NCBI RefSeq assembly: GCF_008801695.1
Contig: NZ_VZPF01000061.1
Coordinates: forward strand, 1-32,415
Reading direction: 5' to 3'
DNA length: 32,415 nucleotides
Source of the DNA: Pantoea stewartii subsp. stewartii
Lineage (GTDB): Bacteria; Pseudomonadota; Gammaproteobacteria; Enterobacterales; Enterobacteriaceae
Shown here: piece by piece, positions 19,126-25,860 of the stretch
Layout of the letters: every line of letters starts with the position of its first letter
Position numbering within the stretch: position 1 is the stretch's first letter
Notes under the pieces: model-generated
The model's database searches: none
Told to the model about the DNA's origin: nothing
The model's input: only the letters and a program-made list of their open reading frames with translations
Translations under genes and position numbers: made by a program

Positions 19126-20148
19126 TTAACACATTTGTATCGAATCGCGCGCCACCCATTCCACCGGCAGGCGGGTTTCGGCGGGCACGGCGAGGTCGTC
19201 ATTCAGAATGCGCAACATGATGTGAACCGCCGTGCGGCCCAGTTCCCGCGCGGGCTGGCGGATGGTAGAAATGCGCGGTTGGGTAAAGTCGGCATAGGTC
19301 GCGTCATCAAAGCCCACCAGCGACAGCGCCTCAGGGGCTGTGAGTCCGCGTGCGCGCAGGCCATCCAGCAGTCCCAGCACCAGATAATCACTGGCGGCAA
19401 AGACAGCGGTAGGGCGCTCATCGCGGCTGAACAGCCGTTCCAGCGCCTGCTCACCGAATTCACGCTGGTATTCGCCGTACATCACCCATTCGGGCGGCAC
19501 GTGCAGGCCCGCCTGCGTCATGGCGGTGCAAAAGCCCTGATAGCGTTCGCGCACACTCATCAGCTCATCCGGCCCGCCGACAAAGGCGATATGGCGGTGA
19601 CCGGCGGCGATCAGGTTTTCGGTGGCAATCCGGCCGCCCTGCACGTTATCGGCAAAGACCTTGGGCACCACGCTGCCGGGAATGTCTTCATCCAGCAGTA
19701 CGATGCGCTGGTGGCGGTTAATTTCTTTGCGTAACAGGCCTTTATCAGGATGGTTAGTGGTAAACAGCAGGCCATCCACCTGGCAGGTATCCAGCCAGCG
19801 AATAAACTGGCTCTCTTTGTCAGGATGGTTGCGGGTGAGGCACAGCACCAGGCTGTAGCCGTGGGCCGAGGCGGCTTCTTCGGCGGCATCGGCCAGTTCG
19901 GCAAAGAAGGGGTTGGTAATATCGGGCAAGACCAGCCCTAAGGTTTCGCTGCCGCCCTTGCTCAGACGGCGTGCCAGGCTGTTGCCGCGATAATCCAGTT
20001 GACGAATCGCCGCTTCAATCCGGTCGATGGTTTCCTGCGGCAGCATAATGCTTTGATTCATATAGCGGGATACGGTCGCTTTTGACAGCCCGGCCAGCGC
20101 TGCGACGTCGGATAACAACACCCGTTTTTTACTCATATCATCTGCCAT
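19126..20148 (-). CDS. LacI-family transcriptional regulator
   Basis: A 340-residue repressor. The N-terminal helix-turn-helix covers about residues 10-30 (LSDVAALAGLSKATVSRYMN), with the hinge-helix segment NSLARRLSKG after it. A periplasmic-binding-protein-like effector domain follows (LGLVLPDITNPFFAEL to the C-terminus, with VFAASDYLVLGLLDGLRARG and SLVGFDDATYADFTQP). It lies between the leftward transport/hydrolase operon and the rightward binding-protein gene and probably represses both in the absence of the imported sugar. MADD at 20148 is taken as start; MSKKR four codons later is possible. Confidence 0.93.
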   Translation of the reverse strand: MADDMSKKRVLLSDVAALAGLSKATVSRYMNQSIMLPQETIDRIEAAIRQLDYRGNSLARRLSKGGSETLGLVLPDITNPFFAELADAAEEAASAHGYSLVLCLTRNHPDKESQFIRWLDTCQVDGLLFTTNHPDKGLLRKEINRHQRIVLLDEDIPGSVVPKVFADNVQGGRIATENLIAAGHRHIAFVGGPDELMSVRERYQGFCTAMTQAGLHVPPEWVMYGEYQREFGEQALERLFSRDERPTAVFAASDYLVLGLLDGLRARGLTAPEALSLVGFDDATYADFTQPRISTIRQPARELGRTAVHIMLRILNDDLAVPAETRLPVEWVARDSIQMC

Positions 20149-20469
20149 CTTGCCCGGAATCGGCTATCAGTAACACAGTTACGCGCAGCGAATACAGTGT
20201 TTTCCCTGACCGCTGACGATAAAATAATCGCTTGACAAAATTTTGCCGGAAGCGAATGGTAGAGACAGTTTACCGCATGACCCGGGAGTCACTCCCAAAC
20301 CCGATTAATCCCTTTCACAAGTTCACCATAATGGACGGCGAACAGAAAGTCGGTTATTCAGGTCCTGGCTGAATCAGCCATTAAGACGATATTTGCCCGC
20401 CAACAATAATCCCTCTGCATTACGATGCGGAGATCGACTGGTTATCGCACATTCCCGACGAGGAATTTT
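20149..20469 (+). promoter_or_regulatory. Promoter and long structured leader of the binding-protein gene
   Basis: This 321-nt gap holds no gene. TTGACA (20232-20237) is a consensus -35; the -10 is poor (AATGGT or GGTAGA near 20255-20263). The sequence around 20268-20276 (AGTTTACCG) resembles half of the operator at 19035-19048. Between the presumed start site (about 20267) and the ATG there are about 200 nt with three inverted repeats: GGGAGT/ACTCCC (20284-20296), TGGCTGA/TCAGCCA (20366-20380) and CTCTGCAT/ATGCGGAG with a TACG loop (20413-20432). Confidence 0.55.
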
Positions 20470-21423
20470 ATGATGATGGCATTTAACACCAGAAAACTGC
20501 GCGCGGTTGCGCTGGCTACCGGCTTACTGTCTGCGGGTTCGTTATTTTCACTGGCGCACGCCGCCACGACGTATGCGCTGGTTCAGATTAATCAGCAGGC
20601 CCTGTTTTTTAATCAGATGAATCAGGGCGCACAGGAAGCCGCGAAAGCCAGCGGTAAAAATTTAGTGATCTTTAACGCCAACGATAATCCCGTATCGCAA
20701 AACGACGCGATCGAAAATTATATTCAGCAGGGCGTGAAGGGCATTATGGTGGACGCGATTGACGTCAACGGCATTATGCCGGCCATTAAAGAAGCGGCCG
20801 CCGCCAAAATACCGGTCATTGCGATTGATGCGGTATTACCGGCGGGCCCACAGGCGGCACAGGTGGGCGTGGATAACCTGGAAGGCGGCAAAATTATTGG
20901 TAAATATTTTGTCGACTACGTGGCGAAAAATATGGGCGGCAAAGCGCGACTGGGCATTGTGGGCGCGCTGAATTCAGCCGTGCAGAACCAGCGTCAAAAA
21001 GGGTTTGAAGAAACCATCAAAAGCAATCCAGGCATCACCGTCGCGGATGTGGTTGATGGCCAGAACGTGCAGGATACGGCGATGACGGCGGCAGAAAACC
21101 TGATCACCGGCAACCCGGATTTAACCGCCATCTACGCGACCGGCGAACCGGCCCTGCTGGGCGCGATTGCGGCGGTGGAAAACCAGGGCCGCCAGAAAGA
21201 CATCAAAGTCTTTGGCTGGGATCTGACCTCCAAAGCTATCAGCGGCATCGATGGCGGGTATGTCACGGCTGTCCTGCAACAGGACCCGAAAAAGATGGGT
21301 GAAGAGGCGGTGAAGGCCCTGAACGCGATTACCGCAGGCAAAACCGTGTCGAAAACCATTCTGGTACCGGCCACGGTAGTGACCAAAGCTAACGTGGACA
21401 GCTATCGCGCGATGTTTAAATAA
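20470..21423 (+). CDS. Periplasmic sugar-binding protein, RbsB family
   Basis: A 317-residue secreted solute receptor for a carbohydrate ABC transporter. The signal peptide has a basic start (MMMAFNTRKLR), a hydrophobic core and a cleavage site after AHA (about residue 32). The mature protein shows the type I binding-protein pattern: FFNQMNQGAQEAA, IQQGVKGIMVDAID, IPVIAIDAVLP, VGVDNLEGGKIIG, IYATGEPALLGAIAAVE and GYVTAVLQQDP. ATG 20470 is chosen from GAGGAA 5 nt upstream; two further ATGs follow directly. It is transcribed away from the regulator and should supply the RbsC-type permease at 17344-18354. Its 3' end overlaps the convergent kinase gene by 8 nt. Confidence 0.93.
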   Translation: MMMAFNTRKLRAVALATGLLSAGSLFSLAHAATTYALVQINQQALFFNQMNQGAQEAAKASGKNLVIFNANDNPVSQNDAIENYIQQGVKGIMVDAIDVNGIMPAIKEAAAAKIPVIAIDAVLPAGPQAAQVGVDNLEGGKIIGKYFVDYVAKNMGGKARLGIVGALNSAVQNQRQKGFEETIKSNPGITVADVVDGQNVQDTAMTAAENLITGNPDLTAIYATGEPALLGAIAAVENQGRQKDIKVFGWDLTSKAISGIDGGYVTAVLQQDPKKMGEEAVKALNAITAGKTVSKTILVPATVVTKANVDSYRAMFK

Positions 21424-22297
21424 CCGCTGACTCGCCGCCTGCCTGGAGCAGCGCGGCGAGCTCCTCTGCGGTGGGAAAGGCCTGACGTGTGCCATGCCGA
21501 CTGACGGTCAGCGCGGCAGCCTTGCTGGCGTGAGTAAGTGCTAACTTATCAATCTCGCCCCCACGGAGGAGTGCGGATGCCAGCATCACGGCAAGAAAGG
21601 TATCGCCTGCACCGGTGGTATCCACGGCATGAGCGACCTGCGCCGGGCAAAACGTCCGCTGCTCGCCCTGAATCAGCCAGGCCCCGGCACTGCCGTGAGT
21701 AACCACTAACGTTTTAACGGCGCCGGGTGCTAACTGTTGGGCTTCATGCTGATTCACTACCGCGATATCCACCTGCGGCCAGCACGCGCGAAAACCGGCG
21801 TGCACCGGCGAGGGATTAAAGACGGTGATCAGACCAAGGGATTTCGCCAGGCTGAACAGCGCGTGGGTTTTCCCGGGCGAGAAATTACCCTGCTGGACCA
21901 GCAGATCGCCCGGACGCGCGCCGGCAAGATGGTGACTGAGCGTCGCGATATCCAGCGCCTCAGCCGCCGCTGTACTGGTAATAATGGCGTTATCGCCGTC
22001 GGCGCTGTTTAAAATAAGTGAGGTATCGCTCAGGGCCGCAACAGGCTGTGCAGGCAGTAACGTCACCGGCTCGTTTATAAGCTGCTGACGGATCCAGTTT
22101 CCTTTGCTGTCATGACCGGTCGCGGCAAGTAAAACCGTCTCGATGCCGCAGCGGGATAATACGATCGCCTGATTCGCACCTTTACCGCCGATATCCTGCG
22201 AACGGTGATAACCATGCACAGAGGCGCCCTTAGCCGGAATATCCGTGACAGACCAGGTTTCATCGACAGTAATATTACCAGCCACATAAACACGCAT
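21416..22297 (-). CDS. PfkB-family carbohydrate kinase (ribokinase-like)
   Basis: A 293-residue sugar kinase. The first PfkB signature is visible as GGKGANQAIVLSRCG (about residues 38-52). The second, with the anion hole and catalytic Asp, is DTTGAGDTFLAVMLASALL (about 228-246). It most resembles ribokinase and related kinases and would phosphorylate the imported or hydrolysed sugar in the cytoplasm. It is convergent with the binding-protein gene and divergent from the BtpA-family gene with only 29 nt between starts, so its promoter must lie inside that gene's 5' end. Confidence 0.9.
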   Translation of the reverse strand: MRVYVAGNITVDETWSVTDIPAKGASVHGYHRSQDIGGKGANQAIVLSRCGIETVLLAATGHDSKGNWIRQQLINEPVTLLPAQPVAALSDTSLILNSADGDNAIITSTAAAEALDIATLSHHLAGARPGDLLVQQGNFSPGKTHALFSLAKSLGLITVFNPSPVHAGFRACWPQVDIAVVNQHEAQQLAPGAVKTLVVTHGSAGAWLIQGEQRTFCPAQVAHAVDTTGAGDTFLAVMLASALLRGGEIDKLALTHASKAAALTVSRHGTRQAFPTAEELAALLQAGGESAVI

Positions 22298-22326
22298 AGT
22301 GTTTTCCTGAACAGGATAAAGACGCG

Positions 22327-23172
22327 ATGGTTGCTATATCAGCAGAAAAAAATGACGCAATACAAGCGATATTTTCCCGCTCCAAAGCCGTTATTGGCGT
22401 GATTCACTGTGACCCGTTTCCGGGCTCGCCAAAATATCGCGGCAAATCCGTCAGCGCGATCATTGAGCGCGCCTTACGTGATGCCGAAAACTATATTCTC
22501 GGCGGTGTTCACGGCCTGATCGTGGAAAATCATGGCGATATTCCCTTTTCAAAACCCGAGGATATTGGTCCGGAAACCCCGGCATTCATGGCGGTAATTA
22601 CGGAAAAAGTGCGCGAACGTTTCGGCGTACCGCTGGGTATTAACGTGCTGGCGAATGCCGCGCTGCCTGCCTTTGCCACCGCGCTGGCGGGCGGGGCGGA
22701 TTTTATCCGCGTCAACCAGTGGGCGAATGCGTATATTGCCAACGAAGGCTTTATTGAAGGGGCCGCCGCCAAAGCGCTGCGCTACCGCAGCCAGCTACGT
22801 GCCGAACATATTCGGGTGTTTGCCGACAGCCACGTTAAACACGGCAGCCATGCGATAGTCGCCGACCGCTCCATTCAGGAACTGACCCGCGACGTTGATT
22901 TCTTTGAAGCCGACGCGGTTATCGCCACCGGACAGCGTACCGGCGACAGCGCCACGCTGGACGAAATCGACGAGATCCGCGCCGCCACCGCCTTACCGCT
23001 GCTGGTGGGTTCGGGCGTCACGCCCGCCAATGTCTGCCAGATTCTGGGGCGCACCCAGGGCGTGATTGTGGCCAGTGCGCTCAAGGTGGACGGCGTCTGG
23101 TGGAATGATGTGGATCGGGACAGGGTAAAACAGTTTATGGCCGTGGCGCAGGCGGCGCTGGAGCAGGCATAA
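22327..23172 (+). CDS. BtpA/SgcQ-family protein
   Basis: A 281-residue cytoplasmic TIM-barrel-type protein of the BtpA family, close to E. coli SgcQ. Family-like segments are VIGVIHCDPFPGSPKYRG, DAENYILGGVHGLIVENHGDIPF, PLGINVLANAALPAFATALAGGADFIRVN and LPLLVGSGVTPANV. Cyanobacterial BtpA affects photosystem I stability, but enterobacterial members sit in sugar catabolic clusters with unknown activity. AGGATAAAG precedes ATG 22327. Its association with the kinase, phosphotriesterase-family enzyme and transporter suggests a step on the same sugar. Confidence 0.85.
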   Translation: MVAISAEKNDAIQAIFSRSKAVIGVIHCDPFPGSPKYRGKSVSAIIERALRDAENYILGGVHGLIVENHGDIPFSKPEDIGPETPAFMAVITEKVRERFGVPLGINVLANAALPAFATALAGGADFIRVNQWANAYIANEGFIEGAAAKALRYRSQLRAEHIRVFADSHVKHGSHAIVADRSIQELTRDVDFFEADAVIATGQRTGDSATLDEIDEIRAATALPLLVGSGVTPANVCQILGRTQGVIVASALKVDGVWWNDVDRDRVKQFMAVAQAALEQA

Positions 23173-23200
23173 CCGCCGTTTATTCTCTGGCGCAGACAAC

Positions 23201-23278
23201 AAAAAACCCCGCGGGTGAGGCGAGGTTTTTTGTTTACGTCAGCACGATTGCGTGCGGTGCACATCATGCATTATCAAC
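23201..23278 (-). ncRNA. istR: IstR-1-like antisense RNA of the tisB toxin
   Basis: A predicted 76-78-nt RNA on the - strand, divergent from the tisB transcript. The 5' end at 23278 is placed 7 nt after a -10 box. Its first 20 nt (23278 to 23259) are the exact complement of the leader segment 23530-23549 of the toxin mRNA. A small hairpin follows (GCACG/CGTGC, 23242-23255). The intrinsic terminator is formed by AAAAAACCTCGC (23231-23220) and GCGGGGTTTTTT (23212-23201). The terminator pairs fully, with one G-U, only as - strand RNA; the + strand would have a C-A mismatch, supporting this direction. Length, order of elements and sequence (starting GTTGA, ending the antisense part in TGTGC) match E. 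coli IstR-1 as I recall it. It should block ribosome standby and trigger RNase III cleavage. Confidence 0.88.
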
Positions 23279-23285
23279 GTTTTGA

Positions 23286-23314
23286 ACTATACGAATTAAT
23301 CCGGCATGGTGCAA
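23286..23314 (-). promoter_or_regulatory. Constitutive promoter of the IstR-1-like RNA
   Basis: TTGCAC (23309-23314) and TATAGT (23286-23291) are separated by exactly 17 nt on the - strand and lie 7 nt before the antisense RNA's first base. No LexA box overlaps it, which fits constitutive antitoxin synthesis. Confidence 0.85.
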
Positions 23315-23383
23315 GCAGGTGATGCTTTATTGTACGCTCTGACTGGATTGGTTTGAGGCTTCGCTCGCAATCATTGTATTTTT

Positions 23384-23414
23384 CTGTTTATTTATACAGT
23401 GTTTTTGTTATGCT
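23384..23414 (+). promoter_or_regulatory. LexA box and SOS promoter of tisB
   Basis: CTGTTTATTTATACAG (23384-23399) is a canonical LexA operator: CTG-N10-CAG with an AT-only centre. Ten bases downstream TGTTATGCT forms an extended -10 (TATGCT 23409-23414, with TG at 23406-23407), so a poor -35 within the LexA box suffices and transcription starts near 23421. LexA would occlude this promoter until DNA damage. The same box may also repress a longer divergent antisense transcript (IstR-2 in E. coli): TACAAT on the - strand near 23373-23378 is a candidate -10. Confidence 0.9.
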
Positions 23415-23420
23415 TTTCCA

Positions 23421-23613
23421 GGTTGATGTTGATGTGCTCTGAGGCCGCACCGTGCTGTGAAAGATGCGTTTCATGACTGACAAGTCCTGGCTGCAACGGG
23501 TGGTGCCGTCAGTGCCTTAACCTCCAGGGGCACATCATGCATTATCAACCTAATCAGCCTGTTACAGGCAGCGGAAAGGTACGCAGGCTGTAAGTGCTCC
23601 TGACCACAGGAGC
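23421..23613 (+). promoter_or_regulatory. tisB mRNA leader: 5' lock, ribosome standby/antisense target, RBS hairpin
   Basis: Three parts can be seen. The presumed 5' end GGTTGAT (23421-23427) and TGATGTGC (23430-23437) can pair with ATCAACC (23544-23550) and GCACATCA (23530-23537), 15 bp in total. This would hide the target in the full-length transcript. The target 23530-23549 is identical in sequence to 23259-23278, so it is the exact complement of the antisense RNA's first 20 nt. GCTCCTG (23596-23602) and CAGGAGC (23607-23613) form a perfect 7-bp hairpin with a 4-nt loop that buries the AGGAG of tisB. This matches the established E. coli model of an inert primary transcript, 5' processing and ribosome standby. 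Confidence 0.85.
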
Positions 23614-23619
23614 CAGCGT

Positions 23620-23709
23620 ATGAGATGGATAGAAATCGCTCGCGTATTTCTGAAGCTCATGGTTGCACTACTGCAACTGCTTGAAATTATCGTGAAGTCC
23701 TTCAGGTAA
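23620..23709 (+). CDS. tisB: TisB-like SOS-induced membrane toxin
   Basis: A 29-codon frame starting 7 nt after AGGAG. The product is one amphipathic hydrophobic helix with charged residues spaced through it (MRWIEIARVF at the start, KSFR at the end). It has the same length as E. coli TisB. Aligned without gaps to that sequence as I recall it, 13 of 29 residues are identical, including the IA, LKL, VA, LQLL and K positions; most of the rest are conservative (D to E, V to I, K to R). TisB inserts in the inner membrane, dissipates proton motive force and ATP, and promotes persistence after SOS induction. LexA box, antisense RNA and RBS hairpin around it support a real gene. No other coding frame fits this interval. 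Confidence 0.92.
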   Translation: MRWIEIARVFLKLMVALLQLLEIIVKSFR

Positions 23710-23729
23710 ATCACGTTCAGGCCGCACCT

Positions 23730-23757
23730 AAGGGAGGGGATGTTTACCTCCCTTTAA
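23730..23757 (+). terminator. tisB terminator
   Basis: AAGGGAGG (23730-23737) and CCTCCCTT (23747-23754) form a perfect 8-bp stem with a 9-nt loop, followed by a short TAA. It lies 21 nt after the toxin stop and 39 nt before the convergent yjiN stop. Confidence 0.75.
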
Positions 23758-23795
23758 TCATGTAGTTGAATTAAGCAGAACAGGGCAGTGTTAAA

Positions 23796-25085
23796 TCAGG
23801 CCAGCCAGCCTTTCACCACCGGCAGCAGCGCCGGAATCTGCGACAGCAGATACAGCACCAGCCCGATGGTGCCGCCCACCAGCGTGCCGTTGATGCGGAT
23901 AAACTGCAGATCCTTACCGATATTCAGCTCGATCTGCTGCGACATCTCCCGCGCATCCCAGCTTTTCACCGTGTCGCTGATATGGCGCGTCAGGAACGCT
24001 GCGAACTCCGGCGCGACGCTGCGGGCGGCGTCTTCCAGATGCTGATTCATCGAGCTGCGCAGCCCTTCATCAGCGGCCAGGGTTTCGCCCAGCCACAGCG
24101 CCGCCTGACGGACCTTGTCCTGCACTTTTGACGCCTCGCTGTTGAGATCCGCTTTCAGCCAGTCGCGCAGATCGCCCCACAGCTCGCCGATATAGCGGTT
24201 CAGCGTAGGATCGTCTTTCAGCCAGCCTTTAATCACCTCGGCGCGTTCCGCCATTTCCGGATCGTTTTTCAGCTTCTCAATCAGGCGATCTACCGCGCGG
24301 TTAAAGCCCAGCCGCAGTTCATGGCCCTGATCCAGCGCCACATCATCCAGCAGCGAATCCACCGCATTCGCCACCAGTTCTGCGCTGTGCTCGCCCAGCC
24401 ACTCGGTCGGTAACATTTTGGCCTTGATGGGATGCTCGCGCTTCAGCCAGCGCACCAGCTGGTTAGCAATAAATTCCCGGGTACTGGGTTTATCCAGCAG
24501 CCGCAGCAACTGATCGACCGCGGCATCCAGCAGCTCCTGATGGCGGTTATTTTTGGTCAGGCTTTCCAGCATCAGCGCGCCGGTCTGGCTGAGATCCACC
24601 TTGTCGATCGCCTTGTGTACCGCCCGGCGCATAAAGTGCTGGATGCGTGCGTCATCCGTCAGATCGAGAAAGCCGCGCATCACCTGCAACAGATGACGAC
24701 CGACCCGATCGGCATTACCGGGCGCGCTCAGCCATGTCGCCAGCATGTGCGACGGATCGTGGCGGCGGATCAGATTCAGCAGCGAATCGGTATCCAGAAA
24801 TTTTTCCTGCACAAAGCGGCCCAGATTCTCACCGATGCGATCTTTATTACGCGGAATGATGGCCGTATGACGGGCAATAAACGGCACCGGCACGCGGCGA
24901 AACAGCGCCACCACCGCAAACCAGTCGGCCAGCGCCCCGACCATCGCAGCTTCGGCAATGGCTTTAATACCGCTGACGTAGAAGTTGGGCGGCAGAAACA
25001 GCGTGACAACAAAAGTGATGGCGGCCAGCAGCAGCAGCGAGAGCGCCAGGCGTTTGGTCCGTTTTAATTCGCGTTGTTTATCCAT
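23796..25085 (-). CDS. yjiN: DUF445 inner-membrane protein YjiN
   Basis: A 429-residue DUF445 protein. It has a hydrophobic hairpin near the N-terminus (about residues 14-60, containing the family motif [22 protein letters not shown]), a long charged helical middle region, and a C-terminal membrane segment (about 400-425). E. coli YjiN has a similar length and start (MDK...LKR.KRLAL). The function is unestablished. The Shine-Dalgarno AGGA is only about 2 nt from the ATG, which is unusually tight; no better start is seen. It converges with tisB. Confidence 0.9.
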   Translation of the reverse strand: MDKQRELKRTKRLALSLLLLAAITFVVTLFLPPNFYVSGIKAIAEAAMVGALADWFAVVALFRRVPVPFIARHTAIIPRNKDRIGENLGRFVQEKFLDTDSLLNLIRRHDPSHMLATWLSAPGNADRVGRHLLQVMRGFLDLTDDARIQHFMRRAVHKAIDKVDLSQTGALMLESLTKNNRHQELLDAAVDQLLRLLDKPSTREFIANQLVRWLKREHPIKAKMLPTEWLGEHSAELVANAVDSLLDDVALDQGHELRLGFNRAVDRLIEKLKNDPEMAERAEVIKGWLKDDPTLNRYIGELWGDLRDWLKADLNSEASKVQDKVRQAALWLGETLAADEGLRSSMNQHLEDAARSVAPEFAAFLTRHISDTVKSWDAREMSQQIELNIGKDLQFIRINGTLVGGTIGLVLYLLSQIPALLPVVKGWLA

Positions 25086-25333
25086 ATCCTGATCTTAGCA
25101 GCTTGCCTGCTGAGTAAGTCAACGTTGCCCGATCCAGGCCGAAAAGCGCAGTTAAGTCTGGCACTAAACCGGCCTGTCTTAACGCGGTGGGCGATTCCCG
25201 CATCAGACTGTTCCTAAAAACTAATAACATTAAAAATTACCACTCTTATAAACAGTTACAGCAGTGTACATTTCGGGAGCAGTCTCCGTACGTTGACGCA
25301 CCCTATCCATGGAACCAGACCAGGAGAATTCAC

Positions 25334-25828
25334 GTGAAAGCAATCGCAACGGCAACCGCAAGTCTGTTGATGTTAATGAGTGGCATCGGCGCGCACGCAG
25401 AAGGGCTGACCACCTCTGCCGATGGAAAAAATCTGACCGTCAGCTTCGGAAAGCCCACCATTAAGCAGGTCCTGCATTACCGTAAAATGTACGACAAAAA
25501 ACCCTTCCCCGATGCCGAAATTTATTACTACGACAACGGCACCTATAAAATCATCTCGCAGGGGGAAAACCATTACGGCGTGTACGTGATGCAGGGCAAG
25601 TTCGATGATGAGACCTTCACGGTGCGCTTTATCTCGCTGCCGTCCACCGACTGGGGCAACAAGACCGCCTTCCATCAGCTGACCTTTGTGCGCGGCGATA
25701 AGCAGAACGTGTTTATCCAGAACGCGATTGTCGATACCGGCGAGGCGATTGCCCAGCAGAACGGCACCTACACGCAGGAAAAGAACACCGTCACCAACCC
25801 GGTGTCCACCAGCTGGAAACACAAGTAG
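25334..25828 (+). CDS. Unrecognised secreted (periplasmic) protein
   Basis: A 164-residue protein not assigned to a family. A signal peptide is clear: basic start, hydrophobic core (IATATASLLMLMSGIG) and AHA cleavage site at about residue 22. The mature part is about 140 residues, beta-rich, with many Tyr/Asn/Lys (YRKMYDKKPFPDAEIYYYDNG) and no Cys. GTG 25334 is chosen because AGGAG stands 7 nt upstream and the signal peptide starts there; in-frame extension to 25187 has neither. The 248-nt gap upstream is AT-rich around 25210-25260 with a possible TATAAA at 25247. Monocistronic. Confidence 0.7.
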   Translation: MKAIATATASLLMLMSGIGAHAEGLTTSADGKNLTVSFGKPTIKQVLHYRKMYDKKPFPDAEIYYYDNGTYKIISQGENHYGVYVMQGKFDDETFTVRFISLPSTDWGNKTAFHQLTFVRGDKQNVFIQNAIVDTGEAIAQQNGTYTQEKNTVTNPVSTSWKHK

Positions 25829-25834
25829 CGTTAA

Positions 25835-25855
25835 GGTGGCAGCCAGGCTGCCACC
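25835..25855 (+). terminator. Hairpin between convergent genes
   Basis: GGTGGCAGC and GCTGCCACC form a perfect 9-bp stem with loop CAG, placed between the stop codons of the secreted protein and yjgR. T-tracts on both sides are poor, so it may be a weak bidirectional terminator. Confidence 0.5.
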
Positions 25856-25860
25856 AACCT

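Noticed and set aside
22268..22277. GTAATATTAC palindrome at the start of the kinase gene as an operator
   Set aside because: It is only 10 bp, encodes conserved kinase residues (GNIT), and does not match the operator at 19035-19048.
23201..23231. Hairpin as a rightward terminator of the BtpA-family gene
   Set aside because: On the + strand the stem contains a C-A mismatch, while the - strand RNA pairs with a G-U. It fits the antisense RNA better, though partial bidirectional use is possible.
23464..23520. 18-codon frame in the tisB leader as a tisA counterpart
   Set aside because: It has only a weak GAAAG upstream and no similarity I can name. In E. coli the upstream tisA frame is not considered translated, so I do not call it a gene.
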